A stretch of 64,000 nt of DNA from Paracoccus maritimus (GTDB lineage: Bacteria > Pseudomonadota > Alphaproteobacteria > Rhodobacterales > Rhodobacteraceae). Below the pieces are notes generated by a model. That model made no database searches, was not told where the DNA came from, and saw only the letters and a program-made list of their open reading frames with translations. This document shows positions 1 through 9,845 of the stretch, piece by piece. Made by a program: the position numbers and the translations under genes. The stretch is taken from assembly GCF_025195095.1 (NCBI RefSeq), contig NZ_JANAVZ010000006.1:1-64000 (forward strand), read 5' to 3'. The stretch's first letter is position 1. Every line of letters starts with the position of its first letter.

Positions 1-154
1 GCGCGGACCGCGAGCACGATCAGACTTCTCCCACGGCTTGCCGCCGCTTGCCGGACGGTCTGCACCGGGCTTGCCGCCAAAGCTGCGGCGCGGACGGTCC
101 GATTGCTCGCCCTCGGTGCGCGGACCGCGAGGACGGTCCGAGTTTTCCCATGGC
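1..154 (-). repeat. imperfect 117-bp-period repeat in the rluB tail
   Basis: The first 35 or so bases of the window recur with about six mismatches starting at 118, a period of 117 bp or 39 codons. At protein level the copies read PWEKSDRARGPR and PWENSDRPRGPR, with extra SDRPRR units between. The array may continue left of the window. Confidence 0.6.
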
Positions 155-1206
155 CTGTCGGAACGTGCCGGTCGGTCCTTGCTGTTCCAGCGCGGCTTGT
201 CACCGGACCCGGTATCGCCCTGACCGTCGCGCGATCCGTGCTTGGGACCGCTGCGGAAGCTGCGCGGCGCGTCGTCATGATCGCGACGTGGGCGGTCATC
301 GCCGAATCGCCGCGCCGGACGATCCTCTGAGTCACCGGCACCGCGAACGCTGCGCCGCGGGCCATCCGGACGCGGGCCGGGCTTGCCGAAACCCGCGCGG
401 GCACCCTCGGCGCCGCGCGGACGCATCTCGCGCTCTTTCTCGGTGGCGTCGCCGGTCAGCAAGCCGCCCAACTGGTCGCGCAGCACCTTGCGCTTGACCT
501 CACTGACCTGGTTCTTCTCAAGCCCGGTCAGCTTGAACGGGCCATAGCCGATCCGGATCAGCCGGTTCACCTGCAACCCGACATGTGCCATCGCACGACG
601 GATCTCGCGGTTCTTGCCCTCGCGGATGCCCACGGTCAGCCACGCATTCGCGCCTTGCTGACTGTCAAGCTTGATCTCCATCGGTGCGAATTCCTCGCCT
701 TCGATGGTGGCGCCGCGGCGCAATGGCGCGAAGGTCAGATCGCTGGGGGTGCCGTTGACCCGCACGCGATACCGGCGCAGCCACCCGGTCGAGGGCAGTT
801 CCAGCCGGCGCTTCAGATCCCCGTCATTGGTCAGCAGCAAAAGCCCTTCGGAATTCAGGTCCAGCCGCCCGACGGTCATTACCCGTGGCAGGTCGCGCGG
901 CAGCGCATCGAACACGGTCTGGCGACCCTTTTCATCGGCTTCCGAGGTAATCAGCCCGATCGGCTTGTAGTAAAGCCACAGCCGTGTGTCCTGTTTTTCA
1001 TCCAGCTTCTTGCCGTCCACGGTGATCCGGTCGCCGGGCATCACGTCCAGCGCCGGGCTGTCGATCTTTTGCCCGTTCACGGTCACGCGGCCTTCGACGA
1101 TCATCCGTTCGGCCTCGCGGCGGCTTGCGACACCGGCGCGGGCGATCACCTTGGCGATCCGGTCGGCATCTGCGGGCTTTTCGGTGTTTTCTGGGGTTTC
1201 GGTCAT
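1..1206 (-). CDS. rluB: 23S rRNA pseudouridine synthase (RluB/RsuA family), 3' end beyond window
   Basis: Isomerises a uridine to pseudouridine in 23S rRNA. The start at 1206 has AAGGAGAAT just upstream. Residues about 10-70 form an S4 RNA-binding domain (VIARAGVASRREAERMI). The catalytic part follows with GRLDLNSEGLLLLTNDG, where the Asp of GRLD is the nucleophile, and later EGKNREIRRAM, both family hallmarks. After about residue 260 the protein becomes an Arg/Gly/Asp/Pro-rich low-complexity tail with repeated SDRPRGPR-like units, which is still open at the left edge (402 codons without a stop). Such basic tails occur on RluB-like enzymes of Rhodobacteraceae and probably bind rRNA. It is divergent from tadA. 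Assignment to RluB rather than RluE or RluF is from overall similarity. Confidence 0.88.
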   Translation of the reverse strand, partial: MTETPENTEKPADADRIAKVIARAGVASRREAERMIVEGRVTVNGQKIDSPALDVMPGDRITVDGKKLDEKQDTRLWLYYKPIGLITSEADEKGRQTVFDALPRDLPRVMTVGRLDLNSEGLLLLTNDGDLKRRLELPSTGWLRRYRVRVNGTPSDLTFAPLRRGATIEGEEFAPMEIKLDSQQGANAWLTVGIREGKNREIRRAMAHVGLQVNRLIRIGYGPFKLTGLEKNQVSEVKRKVLRDQLGGLLTGDATEKEREMRPRGAEGARAGFGKPGPRPDGPRRSVRGAGDSEDRPARRFGDDRPRRDHDDAPRSFRSGPKHGSRDGQGDTGSGDKPRWNSKDRPARSDRPWENSDRPRGPRTEGEQSDRPRRSFGGKPGADRPASGGKPWEKSDRARGPR

Positions 1207-1325
1207 GCGACATTCTCCTTCGCATCGCTGCGGTGGCAAAGGCGGTTTACTACGCCTTCATACCGCACGGGGAAAGGATTCTTTTGACAGCTTGCGCGGC
1301 TTTCGCAGCCTTGCGACAACCGGGC

Positions 1326-1775
1326 ATGAATTTCACCTCGCATATGCCGCTGGCGCTGGCAGAGGCGCGCGCCGCCGCCGATCGCGGCGAGGTGCCGGTG
1401 GGTGCGGTGCTGGTCGCACCTGGCGGAGAGGTCGTGGCCTCGGCCGGCAATCGGACGCGCGAATACCGCGATCCCACCGCCCATGCCGAGATCCTGGCGA
1501 TTCGTGCCGCCTGCATCGCGGCCGGGTCGGAACGACTGCCGGGCCATGCGCTGTGGGTCACGCTGGAGCCCTGCCCGATGTGCGCCGCTGCAATCTCGGC
1601 GGCGCGAATCGAGGTGCTGTATTACGGGGCATCCGATCCGCGCATGGGCGGCGTGTCGCATGGCGCGCGCGTGTTCGATCATCCCCAATGCCATCATCGC
1701 CCGCAGATCTATGAGGGCATCGACGCGGAAGCTGCGCGGCGGCTGCTGCAATCTTTCTTCCAGGATCGCCGGTGA
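1326..1775 (+). CDS. tadA: tRNA-specific adenosine deaminase
   Basis: Converts A34 to inosine in the tRNA-Arg(ACG) anticodon; an essential enzyme of the CDA fold. The 149-residue product has the complete zinc site: H53-A-E55 (E55 is the proton shuttle) and P-C83-P-M-C86. The surrounding motif EVPVGAVLV and the NRTREYRDPTAHAE stretch are typical of TadA. The start at 1326 gives the usual family length; the open frame continues upstream to 1125 but overlaps the rluB start, so the longer form is unlikely. It is divergent from rluB, with 119 bp between the two starts to hold both promoters. Confidence 0.95.
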   Translation: MNFTSHMPLALAEARAAADRGEVPVGAVLVAPGGEVVASAGNRTREYRDPTAHAEILAIRAACIAAGSERLPGHALWVTLEPCPMCAAAISAARIEVLYYGASDPRMGGVSHGARVFDHPQCHHRPQIYEGIDAEAARRLLQSFFQDRR

Positions 1776-1876
1776 CGCAGGTTCCGGTCCTCCGGGATTT
1801 CGTTGCGCGCTTGCGGGCAGGAACATCGCACCGGACGTCTTGCACCCCAAGGCTGGCCCGCATATACGGGGGGTGT

Positions 1877-1950
1877 GCGGGTGTAGCTCAATGGTAGAGC
1901 AGCAGCCTTCCAAGCTGAATACGTGGGTTCGATTCCCATCACCCGCTCCA
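1877..1950 (+). tRNA. tRNA-Gly (anticodon TCC)
   Basis: A 74-nt cloverleaf. Acceptor arm GCGGGTG (1877-1883) pairs perfectly with CACCCGC (1940-1946), followed by discriminator T and an encoded CCA (1948-1950). The D arm contains AGCTCAATGGTAGAGC, the anticodon loop is CTTCCAA with anticodon TCC, and the T arm contains GGTTCGATTCC. It reads GGA/GGG glycine codons. It stands alone between tadA and the chorismate mutase gene; no integrase or duplicated 3' end nearby suggests use as an attachment site. Confidence 0.97.
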
Positions 1951-2065
1951 AAACCTCCCTTTCTGACGCACATCCCGCGGCTTCGGCACCAGACCGATCT
2001 GCGACCAACGGTCGATGACGGTGCCTCTTGCACCCGTTCTCGCCTCGGTGCATGTCCGGGTCAGG

Positions 2066-2368
2066 ATGACCGAACCAGACGATATCATCGACATGCCGGC
2101 CTTGCGCGCACATATCGACGCGCTGGACGCCGAGCTGATCGCCCTGTTCGCACGCCGCCGCGATCTGATCGATCGGGCGGCACAGATCAAGGCCGCCCAG
2201 AGCCTGCCCGCACGCATCGACTGGCGCGTGGACGAGGTCGTGCAGAACGCCCGACGCAACGCCGCCGCAGCCGGGCTGGATGAAGACCTGTTCGCGGATA
2301 TCTGGCGACGCCTGGTCGAAGCGGCCATCGCACAGGAAGACCGCCACCTGAAGGGAGATCGCCAATGA
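2066..2368 (+). CDS. chorismate mutase, AroQ type
   Basis: Predicted to convert chorismate to prephenate for Phe/Tyr synthesis. The product is about 100 residues, all-helical, the size of a monofunctional AroQ domain. It has the helix-1 pattern [20 protein letters not shown], then DRAAQIK and a C-terminal LVEAAIAQE helix, which supply the Arg, Lys and Glu residues of the AroQ site. The start at 2066 (AGG just upstream) gives a conventional N-terminus; an alternative at 2015 adds 17 residues with no good ribosome site. Its stop overlaps the folD start (ATGA-type, 2365-2368), so the two genes are translationally coupled. Confidence 0.85.
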   Translation: MTEPDDIIDMPALRAHIDALDAELIALFARRRDLIDRAAQIKAAQSLPARIDWRVDEVVQNARRNAAAAGLDEDLFADIWRRLVEAAIAQEDRHLKGDRQ

Positions 2369-3240
2369 CCGCCACCCTAATCGACGGCAAGGCGTTCGCA
2401 GCCGGACTGCGCCAGCGCATCGCCGCCGAGGTTGCCGCGATGCGGGATCGCGGGATCACGCCAGGTCTTGCCGTCGTGCTGGTCGGCGAGGATCCGGCCA
2501 GTCAGGTCTATGTCCGGTCCAAGGGCAAGCAGACCGTCGAAGTCGGCATGAACTCTTATGAACACAAGCTGCCGGCCGACACCGCAGAAGCGGATCTTCT
2601 GGCGCTGATCAAGCGGCTGAACGGCGATCCCGACGTGAACGGGATACTGGTGCAGTTGCCGCTGCCGGGTCATATGGACGAAGCTGCGGTCATCAACGCG
2701 ATCGACCCCGCCAAGGACGTGGACGGGTTTCACATCCTGAATGTCGGCCTGCTGGCCACCGGGCAGAAATCCATGGTCCCCTGCACCCCGCTTGGGTGCC
2801 TGATGATGCTGCGGGACCATCTGGGCAGCCTGTCCGGCAAGCGTGCGGTGGTCGTCGGCAGATCGAACATCGTGGGCAAGCCGATGGCACAGCTTCTGCT
2901 GCGCGACAGCGCCACCGTGACGATCGCACATTCCCGGACCCAGGATCTGCCCGCGCTGTGCCGCGAGGCCGATATTCTGGTCGCCGCCGTCGGGCGGCCG
3001 CATTTCGTCAAGGGCGATTGGATCAAACCGGGCGCCACGGTCATCGATGTCGGCATCAACCGAACCGAGGACGGTCTGGTCGGCGACGTGGACTTCGCCG
3101 CAGCGCGAGAGGTTGCGGGCGCGATCACGCCTGTGCCCGGGGGCGTGGGACCGATGACGATCGCCTGCCTGCTGGCCAACACGCTGACCGCGACGGCCCG
3201 TGTGAACGGGCTGCCCGATCCCGAAGGCCTGACCCCCTGA
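2365..3240 (+). CDS. folD: methylenetetrahydrofolate dehydrogenase / methenyl-THF cyclohydrolase
   Basis: Bifunctional one-carbon enzyme interconverting 5,10-methylene-THF and 10-formyl-THF with NADP. The 291-residue protein has the normal length. Visible hallmarks are [10 protein letters not shown] (catalytic Tyr and Lys), [24 protein letters not shown], the Rossmann signature [12 protein letters not shown] and the C-terminal [22 protein letters not shown] at 2351 is the ribosome site. It is co-transcribed with the upstream chorismate mutase gene. Together with purU at 16224-17108 it controls the 10-formyl-THF pool. Confidence 0.97.
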   Translation: MTATLIDGKAFAAGLRQRIAAEVAAMRDRGITPGLAVVLVGEDPASQVYVRSKGKQTVEVGMNSYEHKLPADTAEADLLALIKRLNGDPDVNGILVQLPLPGHMDEAAVINAIDPAKDVDGFHILNVGLLATGQKSMVPCTPLGCLMMLRDHLGSLSGKRAVVVGRSNIVGKPMAQLLLRDSATVTIAHSRTQDLPALCREADILVAAVGRPHFVKGDWIKPGATVIDVGINRTEDGLVGDVDFAAAREVAGAITPVPGGVGPMTIACLLANTLTATARVNGLPDPEGLTP

Positions 3241-3332
3241 CTGGGAGATCTGCGCAAGCCTTCTGAAGGCACTGGGGCTGCTTCTTTGCGAAACTGCCCG
3301 GGCGCGGCGACGTCTCACTAGCGGTTGGGATC

Positions 3333-4364
3333 TTAGCCCTCGAACAGCCCGGCCTGACGCATCGCCACCGGCGCTGCCAGTCCCAGATGGGTCCACGCGC
3401 GCGCCGCCAGCTGCCGCCCCCTGGGCGTCCGTGCGATCAGGCCCTGCTGCAACAGATAGGGCTCGATCACCTCTTCGATGGCATCACGGCTTTCCGACAG
3501 GGCCGCTGAAAGGGTTTCCACCCCGACCGGGCCGCCGCCATAATGTTCGGCCATCAGGGACAGATAGCGCCGGTCGGCACCGTCAAGGCCCAGATCATCC
3601 ACGCCCAGCCTCGTCAGTGCCGAATCGGCGATCTGGCGGGTCAAGCGACCATCGCCCTCGACCAGCGCGAAATCGATCACCCGGCGCAGCAGCCTGCCCG
3701 CGATCCGGGGGGTGCCACGGGCACGGCGCGCGATTTCGCGCGTGCCGTCCGGGTCGGCCTCGATCCCCATCATGCGTGCGCCCCGCTGCACGATCAGGTC
3801 AAGCTCGGGGATCTCGTAGAACTGCAGCCGGGTGGGGATTCCGAAACGATCCCGCAGCGGCGTGGTCAGCAGTCCAAGCCGGGTGGTCGCGCCGACCAGT
3901 GTGAAAGGCTGCAATTCGATCCGGACGGTCCGCGCGGCCGGCCCCTCGCCGATCACCAGATCCAGTTCGAAATCCTCCATCGCGGGATAAAGCACCTCTT
4001 CGACCGCCGGGTTCATCCGGTGGATCTCGTCGATGAACAGCACATCGCGGGCGTCGAGATTGGTCAGGATCGCAGCCAGATCGCCGGCCCGCGCCAGAAC
4101 CGGCCCCGAGGTCATGCGGAAATTGACGGCAAGCTCGCGCGCCATGATCTGCGCCAGCGTGGTCTTGCCCAACCCCGGCGGGCCGAAGAACAGCGTATGA
4201 TCCATCGCCTTGCCGCGCATCTTCGCGCTGTCGATGAAGACCCGCAGATTGGCGCGCGCCTCGGCCTGACCGACGAAATCCGTCAACGCCTGGGGCCGCA
4301 GGGCACGGTCCTCGACCTCGCCCTCCATCGGCTCGGGCCGCAGGGTGGGATCTGGCTGCGTCAT
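3333..4364 (-). CDS. ruvB: Holliday junction branch-migration ATPase RuvB
   Basis: Hexameric AAA+ motor that drives branch migration with RuvA. Residues follow the family order: [16 protein letters not shown], Walker [13 protein letters not shown], Walker B FIDEIHR, sensor region GATTRLGLL, arginine finger in LRDRFG, and a winged-helix C-terminus with [17 protein letters not shown] chose the start at 4364 because it overlaps the htpX stop (ATGA), giving 343 residues beginning [12 protein letters not shown]; a start at 4376 would add four residues. It is last in ruvC-ruvA-htpX-ruvB, with htpX an insertion into the usual ruvCAB order. Confidence 0.97.
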   Translation of the reverse strand: MTQPDPTLRPEPMEGEVEDRALRPQALTDFVGQAEARANLRVFIDSAKMRGKAMDHTLFFGPPGLGKTTLAQIMARELAVNFRMTSGPVLARAGDLAAILTNLDARDVLFIDEIHRMNPAVEEVLYPAMEDFELDLVIGEGPAARTVRIELQPFTLVGATTRLGLLTTPLRDRFGIPTRLQFYEIPELDLIVQRGARMMGIEADPDGTREIARRARGTPRIAGRLLRRVIDFALVEGDGRLTRQIADSALTRLGVDDLGLDGADRRYLSLMAEHYGGGPVGVETLSAALSESRDAIEEVIEPYLLQQGLIARTPRGRQLAARAWTHLGLAAPVAMRQAGLFEG

Positions 4365-5224
4365 TCGCGGCCCCATGGTCCGGGTCGTGCGCCCCCCGCC
4401 ATTCCCTGCAACCGGGCGATCCGCTCTTCGGTCGGCGGATGGGTTGCGAAAAGGCTGTCCATGCGCATGCCGTGCAGGGGATTGATGATGAACAGGGCAG
4501 CCGAGGCCGGATTGCGCTCGGCCGGCACGTTCATGCTGCGACCGGCCATCTGAGCGATCCGGTTCAGCGCCGAAGCCAGCGCCAGCGGCTGTCCGCAGAT
4601 CTCTGCGCCTTCGCGGTCGGCCTCGTATTCGCGCGTGCGCGAGATCGCCATCTGCACCATCATCGCCGCAATCGGCGCAAGCACCATCGCGATGATACCA
4701 CCCAGCATCCCGCCGCGTCCCTCGCGACCGCCCGTGAACAACAACATGTTGCCCATCATGGCGATCGCGCCTGCCATGGTCGCGGTGATCGTCATGGTCA
4801 GCGTGTCGCGATTCTTGATATGGGCCAGCTCATGGGCGATCACGCCCGCAAGTTCGTCGCGGTTCAGGCCGCGCAGCAATCCCTGCGTCACTGCGACGGC
4901 GGCGTTCTGCGGATTGCGCCCCGTCGCGAAGGCGTTGGGCTGTTCGGTCGGCAGCAGATACACCCGCGGCATCGGCAGGCCTGCGCGTTCGGCAAGCTCG
5001 GCCACAAGTCCATGCAATTCCGCACCCTGATGGGGCGTCAGCTCGGTCGCGCCCTGCTGGCGCAGCACCATCTTGTCGCTGTTCCAGAACGCGAACAGGT
5101 TTCCCGCGCCCGCAAACAGGAAGGCAAGGATCATCCCGCCGCGTCCGCCCATCATCCAGCCAAGCGCCATCACAAGCGCGGTCATTGCCGCCATCAACAG
5201 AAAGGTTCGCGCGTTCCCAGCCAT
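4361..5224 (-). CDS. htpX: HtpX-type membrane zinc metalloprotease (M48B)
   Basis: Inner-membrane protease for quality control of misfolded membrane proteins. Two N-terminal membrane segments (about residues 4-40, [17 protein letters not shown] onward) precede the zinc motif [14 protein letters not shown] (HExxH) and a second membrane pair ([22 protein letters not shown]). The third zinc ligand lies in [15 protein letters not shown]. Length about 287 residues, as usual. GTG at 5227 and ATG at 5224 are both possible starts; ATG follows AAGGATTAGGGTG. It sits between ruvA and ruvB, overlapping the ruvB start, so it shares their transcript. Confidence 0.95.
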   Translation of the reverse strand: MAGNARTFLLMAAMTALVMALGWMMGGRGGMILAFLFAGAGNLFAFWNSDKMVLRQQGATELTPHQGAELHGLVAELAERAGLPMPRVYLLPTEQPNAFATGRNPQNAAVAVTQGLLRGLNRDELAGVIAHELAHIKNRDTLTMTITATMAGAIAMMGNMLLFTGGREGRGGMLGGIIAMVLAPIAAMMVQMAISRTREYEADREGAEICGQPLALASALNRIAQMAGRSMNVPAERNPASAALFIINPLHGMRMDSLFATHPPTEERIARLQGMAGGARPGPWGRE

Positions 5225-5228
5225 CACC

Positions 5229-5930
5229 CTAATCCTTCGGAGCCAGCGATCTTAGTGCCGCGCGGATCAAACCGGCGGTCGCCGCCTCGGGTTCCCGCGC
5301 CTGCGCCTCGGCGACGGCAGCGGCGGCTTCCGAGGTTGCATAGCCCAGATTCGCCAATGCAGACAGTGCCTCGGCGGCGGCGCGCGCGGTTGGCGCGGCG
5401 GCAGAGGCAGGGCGCGCATCGGCCCCGGCACCCTTGGCCGGCGCCGAAGCGGCGGGCGTGCCGGGTTCGATGCCCGGCTCGTCCGCCCCCCCCGCATCGA
5501 CGGTCAGATCGCCGCCAAGCGCCATGATCGCAGGGGCCTTGTCCTTCAGTTCCAGCACCACCCGCTGCGCCAGCTTCGGCCCGACACCCTGCGCCTTGCG
5601 CACCGCCGACCAGTCACCCAAGGCGATGGCCCGGCCCAGCCCCTCGGCCCCCAGCGTACCCAGAACGGCAAGCGAGACCTTTGCCCCCACCCCTTGAACG
5701 CTGGTCAGAAGCCGGTGCCATTCCTTCTCCAGCAGCGTGGAAAACCCGAAAAGCTGCAGCAGATCCTCGCGCACCAGAAGATCGGTATAAAGTGCCACGG
5801 CCTGCCCCGCAGGCGGCAGCCCTGCGGCCGTGCGTTCGCTGACATGAACGATATAGCCCACGCCGCGCACATCGATCAGCACGTGATCGCGCGCGCGGTG
5901 CAGGATCACCCCTGCGATGCGGCCGATCAT
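5229..5930 (-). CDS. ruvA: Holliday junction DNA-binding protein RuvA
   Basis: Tetramer that binds Holliday junctions and loads RuvB. The N-terminal OB fold starts [21 protein letters not shown] and contains [11 protein letters not shown]; two helix-hairpin-helix motifs follow ([17 protein letters not shown] and [20 protein letters not shown]). A long Ala/Pro/Gly-rich linker (about residues 145-185) leads to domain III, which contacts RuvB ([15 protein letters not shown]...). The 233 residues are longer than E. coli RuvA (203) because of this linker. The start overlaps the ruvC stop by four bases. Confidence 0.96.
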   Translation of the reverse strand: MIGRIAGVILHRARDHVLIDVRGVGYIVHVSERTAAGLPPAGQAVALYTDLLVREDLLQLFGFSTLLEKEWHRLLTSVQGVGAKVSLAVLGTLGAEGLGRAIALGDWSAVRKAQGVGPKLAQRVVLELKDKAPAIMALGGDLTVDAGGADEPGIEPGTPAASAPAKGAGADARPASAAAPTARAAAEALSALANLGYATSEAAAAVAEAQAREPEAATAGLIRAALRSLAPKD

Positions 5931-6445
5931 GCGACACCTTGCCGCGGGCGGGCCTCTCGCAGGGTCCGGCCCTGCAGATGCCGCGCGTGACAGATGGCGA
6001 TGGCCAGCGCGTCGGCCGCGTCGGCCCCATCAATGACGACCCCGGGCAGTTGCACGCGCACCATGTGCTGCACCTGTTCCTTCCCGGCATGTCCGACGCC
6101 CACGACGGTCTTCTTGACCGCGTTCGGCGCGTATTCTCCCACCTCAAGCCCCGCTTCCGCGGGCGCAAGCAGTGCAATGCCGCGTGCCTGCCCCAGCTTC
6201 AGCGTACCCGAGGCATCCTTGTTGACGAATGTCTGTTCCACCGCCGCGGCATCAGGCCGATGTTCCGCGATCACCGCGCAAAGACCGCGAAACAGCTGCG
6301 AAAGCCGCGCGGCCAGGTCACGCCCGTCCCCGGCGGCGGTGGAATGGATCACCCCGTTCGCGACGTGGCGCATCCGCGATCCATCGACCGCGATCACGCC
6401 CCAACCCATGTTTCTCAGACCTGGATCAATCCCCAGAACCCGCAT
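5927..6445 (-). CDS. ruvC: crossover junction endodeoxyribonuclease RuvC
   Basis: RNase H-fold resolvase that cuts Holliday junctions. The acidic site is visible: Asp in [13 protein letters not shown] near the N-terminus, Glu in [13 protein letters not shown], and the C-terminal [16 protein letters not shown] pair. The [16 protein letters not shown] segment is diagnostic. 172 residues, normal length. It is first of the leftward ruvC-ruvA-htpX-ruvB unit, divergent from the mrp operon with 155 bp between. I found no clear alphaproteobacterial LexA box (GTTC-N7-GTTC) upstream. Confidence 0.97.
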   Translation of the reverse strand: MRVLGIDPGLRNMGWGVIAVDGSRMRHVANGVIHSTAAGDGRDLAARLSQLFRGLCAVIAEHRPDAAAVEQTFVNKDASGTLKLGQARGIALLAPAEAGLEVGEYAPNAVKKTVVGVGHAGKEQVQHMVRVQLPGVVIDGADAADALAIAICHARHLQGRTLREARPRQGVA

Positions 6446-6600
6446 GACTGCCCCTTCTCTTTTGTTTCAGAGCTAGCACGAAAGGCGAACATCGACTAGG
6501 GAAAACACGCTTTGGGGGGCATCTGCTTGACTCCCCCTGCCCGATTGGAAACACAAAGGGAAACAACGAACAAAAAAATTGTGAACAGGATCGAGGACCC

Positions 6601-9444
6601 ATGTCGCCAGCCCTCATCGCCATGTTGCCCTTCATCGGCGCGCTGTTGCCGGGACTGCTGATCCGTTCGGGACGCAGCGTCGCCGCCACGGCCTGCGGAA
6701 CAACCACATTCGTTGCACTTTTGGGCTTGCTGCTGCATGTGCCCGCGATCATGCGCGGCGAGGTCATCACCGCCCGGTTCGAATGGTTGCCGCTGATCCA
6801 GTTGAACGCGAATTTCCGGATCGACGGGCTGTCCCTGCTGTTCGGGATCCTGATCCTCGGGATCGGCCTTCTGATCATCACCTATGCACGGTTCTACCTG
6901 TCGCGGCATGACTCGATCGGCAAGTTCTACACCTATCTGATGCTGTTTCAGGGAGCGATGGTCGGTATCGTTCTGTCCGACAACATCCTGCTTCTGCTGG
7001 TTTTCTGGGAACTTACATCGCTGTCGTCATTCCTGCTGATCGGCTATTGGCGGCATCTGCCAGCTGGCCGTCAGGGCGCACGGATGGCGCTGACGGTGAC
7101 CGGGATGGGCGGTCTGGCGATGATCGCGGGCATGCTGATCCTTGGGCAGATCGCAGGCAGCTATGACATCAGCGACATCCTGAACGCCAAAGAAGCGATC
7201 CAGGCCAGCCCGCACTATACCACGGCACTGATCCTGATCCTGATCGGCGCCTTCACGAAATCCGCGCAGTTCCCGTTCCACTTCTGGCTGCCGCACGCGA
7301 TGGCGGCCCCCACGCCGGTCAGCGCCTATCTGCACAGCGCCACCATGGTGAAGGCGGGTCTGTTCCTGATGGCGCGGCTGTGGCCGGTGCTGTCGGGCAC
7401 AGCGGAATGGTTCTGGATCGTGTCGATCATCGGTCTGATCACGATGACGCTTGGCGCGCTGATCGCGGTCTTCAAGGACGATCTCAAGGCGCTGCTGGCG
7501 TTCTCGACGGTCAGTCACCTTGGCCTGATCACGATGCTTCTGGGCTTTGGCACCAAGGATGCGGCGATCGCTGCCGTGTTCCACATCATCAACCACGCGA
7601 CCTTCAAGGCCGCGCTGTTCATGACCGCCGGGATCATCGACCATGAGACCGGCACAAGGTCGATTGCGCGTCTGGGCGGGCTTCGAAAGCTGATGCCGGT
7701 GACATTCCTGATCGGCACCGTTGCCGCCTTGTCGATGGCCGGCATACCGCCCCTGAACGGATTCCTGTCGAAAGAGATGATGCTTTACGAGGCCAGCCAT
7801 CTGGAGATGGCGCGACAGGTGTTCATGGTTGTCGCCACCATCGCGGCGCTGTTCTCGGTCTGCTATTCGCTGCGCTTCATCGTGCAGGTGTTTCTGGGCA
7901 ACGAACGCGACGACTATCCCTACCACCCGCATGATCCGGGTTTCGGGATGTGGGCAGGACCGGCGCTGTTGGTGGTGCTGGTCGTCCTGATCGGGCTGTT
8001 CCCCAATACCATGGCCGGCTGGCTGGTCGATGCTTCGGCCAGTGCCGTGACCGGCGAAGTTGCGCATGCCCATATCTCGTTGTGGCACGGCGTGAACGCC
8101 GCCCTGATCATGTCGCTGATCGCGATTGCCGGCGGAGCGTTCCTGCTGGGTCTGCATCGCCCGCTGCTGGCCGCGTGGGACGCCGCGCCGCGTCCCGAGG
8201 CGAAGGCGATCTTCGACTGGTTCGTGCTGCGCTGCGTGTTTGTCGGTCGTGCCATCACCGCCGGGCTGACGAACGGCTCGATGCCCCGCGCACTGGCCTT
8301 CTTCACGCTGACCGTTCTGGGGGCTGCCGGTGTCGCATGGTTGACCGGCGAGGCAGGGCCGGTCACGCGACCGATGCTGCCGGTCGAGCCGGTGCCGTTC
8401 GTCGGTTGGCTGATGGCCATCGTCGCGACGGGCTGCATGGTCTTCTTCCATCGCATCCGCGTGCTGGCGCTGGTTCTGGTCGGCATCGTCGGGCTTATCA
8501 CCTCGATCTTCTTTGCCTACTTCTCGGCCCCTGACCTTGCGCTGACGCAGATCTCGGTCGAGGTGGTCACGGTGATCCTGCTTCTGCTGGCGCTGAACTT
8601 CCTGCCCAAGCGGACGGCGACCGAAACATCTTCCGTCCATCGCGGCTGGGATGCCTTCATCGCGACGCTGGCGGGACTGGGTTTCGGCGCCCTGACCTAT
8701 GCCATGCTGCGGCGCGATTTCGCGTTTCCCAGCATTTCCAGCTACATGCTCGAAAACAGCTACAAGCTGGGCGGCGGCGACAACGTCGTGAACGTGATCC
8801 TGGTGGACTTCCGCGGCTATGATACGTTCGGCGAGATCACGGTGCTTGGCATCGCCGCGCTGGCGATCTTTGCGCTGACTCAGACCCTGCTGCAGGGCCG
8901 TTCGGCCAAGCGGCTGACGAACTGGGTCCACGATCAACGCCGCGCGGGCGACCGCCATCCGCTGATGCTTGTCATCGCGACGCGGGTGATCCTGCCGATC
9001 TCGCTGGTGGTGGGTATCTATATCTTCCTGCGCGGTCACAACCAGCCCGGCGGCGGTTTCATCGCGGGTCTTGTCGTCGCGATCGCGCTGCTGATGCAGT
9101 ACATGGCTTCGGGCTATGCCTGGGCGCAGGACCGTCAGGGACTGCCATATCACGCACTGATCGGGGCCGGTGTCGTGGCCGCCGGCGTCACCGGCATCGG
9201 CGCGTGGTTCAACGGCCGGCCGTTCCTGACCTCGGCCTACGGATATTTCAAGCTTCCCTTCCTTGAAGAGTTCGAGCTTGCAACCGCGATGGGCTTCGAT
9301 CTTGGCGTGTTCCTGTGCGTCGTCGGCGCGGTGATGCTGGCGCTGAACTCTCTGTCGCGGATCGCGCGCAAGACCGGCGAGACCGTGAACAAGAAACCGA
9401 TGGACATCGATCTGAGCGACGAGCAGCCGAAGGAGGCGAACTGA
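6601..9444 (+). CDS. mrpA: Na+/H+ antiporter subunit A fused to subunit B (MrpA/MnhA + MrpB)
   Basis: Largest subunit of the multisubunit Na+/H+ antiporter, related to complex I NuoL. In 947 residues, the first 480 or so are the NuoL-like core with the conserved proton-path Glu in FWELTSLSSF (E137) and Lys/His in FTKSAQFPFHFWLPHAM. The middle adds the MrpA C-terminal helices (APDLALTQISVEVVTVILL). From about residue 790 the MrpB domain follows with the hallmark RGHNQPGGGFIAG. Fusion of A and B is the usual alphaproteobacterial PhaA form, so no separate mrpB is missing. GAGGACCC precedes the start. It begins a six-gene operon, each gene overlapping the next except F-G. Confidence 0.96.
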   Translation: MSPALIAMLPFIGALLPGLLIRSGRSVAATACGTTTFVALLGLLLHVPAIMRGEVITARFEWLPLIQLNANFRIDGLSLLFGILILGIGLLIITYARFYLSRHDSIGKFYTYLMLFQGAMVGIVLSDNILLLLVFWELTSLSSFLLIGYWRHLPAGRQGARMALTVTGMGGLAMIAGMLILGQIAGSYDISDILNAKEAIQASPHYTTALILILIGAFTKSAQFPFHFWLPHAMAAPTPVSAYLHSATMVKAGLFLMARLWPVLSGTAEWFWIVSIIGLITMTLGALIAVFKDDLKALLAFSTVSHLGLITMLLGFGTKDAAIAAVFHIINHATFKAALFMTAGIIDHETGTRSIARLGGLRKLMPVTFLIGTVAALSMAGIPPLNGFLSKEMMLYEASHLEMARQVFMVVATIAALFSVCYSLRFIVQVFLGNERDDYPYHPHDPGFGMWAGPALLVVLVVLIGLFPNTMAGWLVDASASAVTGEVAHAHISLWHGVNAALIMSLIAIAGGAFLLGLHRPLLAAWDAAPRPEAKAIFDWFVLRCVFVGRAITAGLTNGSMPRALAFFTLTVLGAAGVAWLTGEAGPVTRPMLPVEPVPFVGWLMAIVATGCMVFFHRIRVLALVLVGIVGLITSIFFAYFSAPDLALTQISVEVVTVILLLLALNFLPKRTATETSSVHRGWDAFIATLAGLGFGALTYAMLRRDFAFPSISSYMLENSYKLGGGDNVVNVILVDFRGYDTFGEITVLGIAALAIFALTQTLLQGRSAKRLTNWVHDQRRAGDRHPLMLVIATRVILPISLVVGIYIFLRGHNQPGGGFIAGLVVAIALLMQYMASGYAWAQDRQGLPYHALIGAGVVAAGVTGIGAWFNGRPFLTSAYGYFKLPFLEEFELATAMGFDLGVFLCVVGAVMLALNSLSRIARKTGETVNKKPMDIDLSDEQPKEAN

Positions 9445-9845
9445 TGGAATTTCTTGTCGCTTCGGCCATCGGCGCGACCACGGCAGCCGGTATCTACCTG
9501 ATCCTGCGCCTGCGCACCTTCGCCGTCGTGCTGGGCATGACCATGCTGACCTATGCAATCAACGCCTTCCTGTTCACGACGGGGCGGCTGGTCGTGAACA
9601 TGCCGCCGATCCTGCACGGCCATGGCGAGGTCAACGTCGCCGACTATACCGATCCGCTGCCGCAGGCACTGGTGCTGACCGCGATCGTGATCTCGTTCGG
9701 GATGACGGCGGTGGTGGTGATGATGGCTTTGGGCGCATTCATCGAAGGCGGGGATGACCACATCAACATGCCGGAAAACGACCGCATCATGCCACCGCTG
9801 AAGACCATCGACGACCCCAAACAGACCGAGGACGAGACCGCATGA
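9444..9845 (+). CDS. mrpC: Na+/H+ antiporter subunit C (MrpC/PhaC)
   Basis: NuoK-like small membrane subunit. The start overlaps the mrpA stop (TGATG). The 133 residues have three hydrophobic helices: about 2-25, 28-50 (FAVVLGMTMLTYAINAFLF) and 70-100 (PLPQALVLTAIVISFGMTA), the last carrying the diagnostic DPLPQALVLTAIVI pattern shared with NuoK/MnhC. A hydrophilic acidic tail of about 30 residues follows. AAGGAGG at 9430 is a strong ribosome site. Together with A(B), D, E, F and G it forms the complete complex. Confidence 0.94.
   Translation: MEFLVASAIGATTAAGIYLILRLRTFAVVLGMTMLTYAINAFLFTTGRLVVNMPPILHGHGEVNVADYTDPLPQALVLTAIVISFGMTAVVVMMALGAFIEGGDDHINMPENDRIMPPLKTIDDPKQTEDETA

Noticed and set aside
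1284..1312. TTGACA hexamer as the tadA promoter
   Set aside because: The -35 match is perfect, but no acceptable -10 lies at 16-18 bp.
1877..1950. tRNA-Gly as an integration site
   Set aside because: No integrase, no duplicated tRNA 3' end and only core genes on both sides.
7027..9558. 843-codon open frame on the minus strand opposite mrpA
   Set aside because: It is exactly antisense to a clear Mrp subunit; the product is a low-complexity Arg/His/Gln/Asp mixture without domains, as expected from third-position GC bias.
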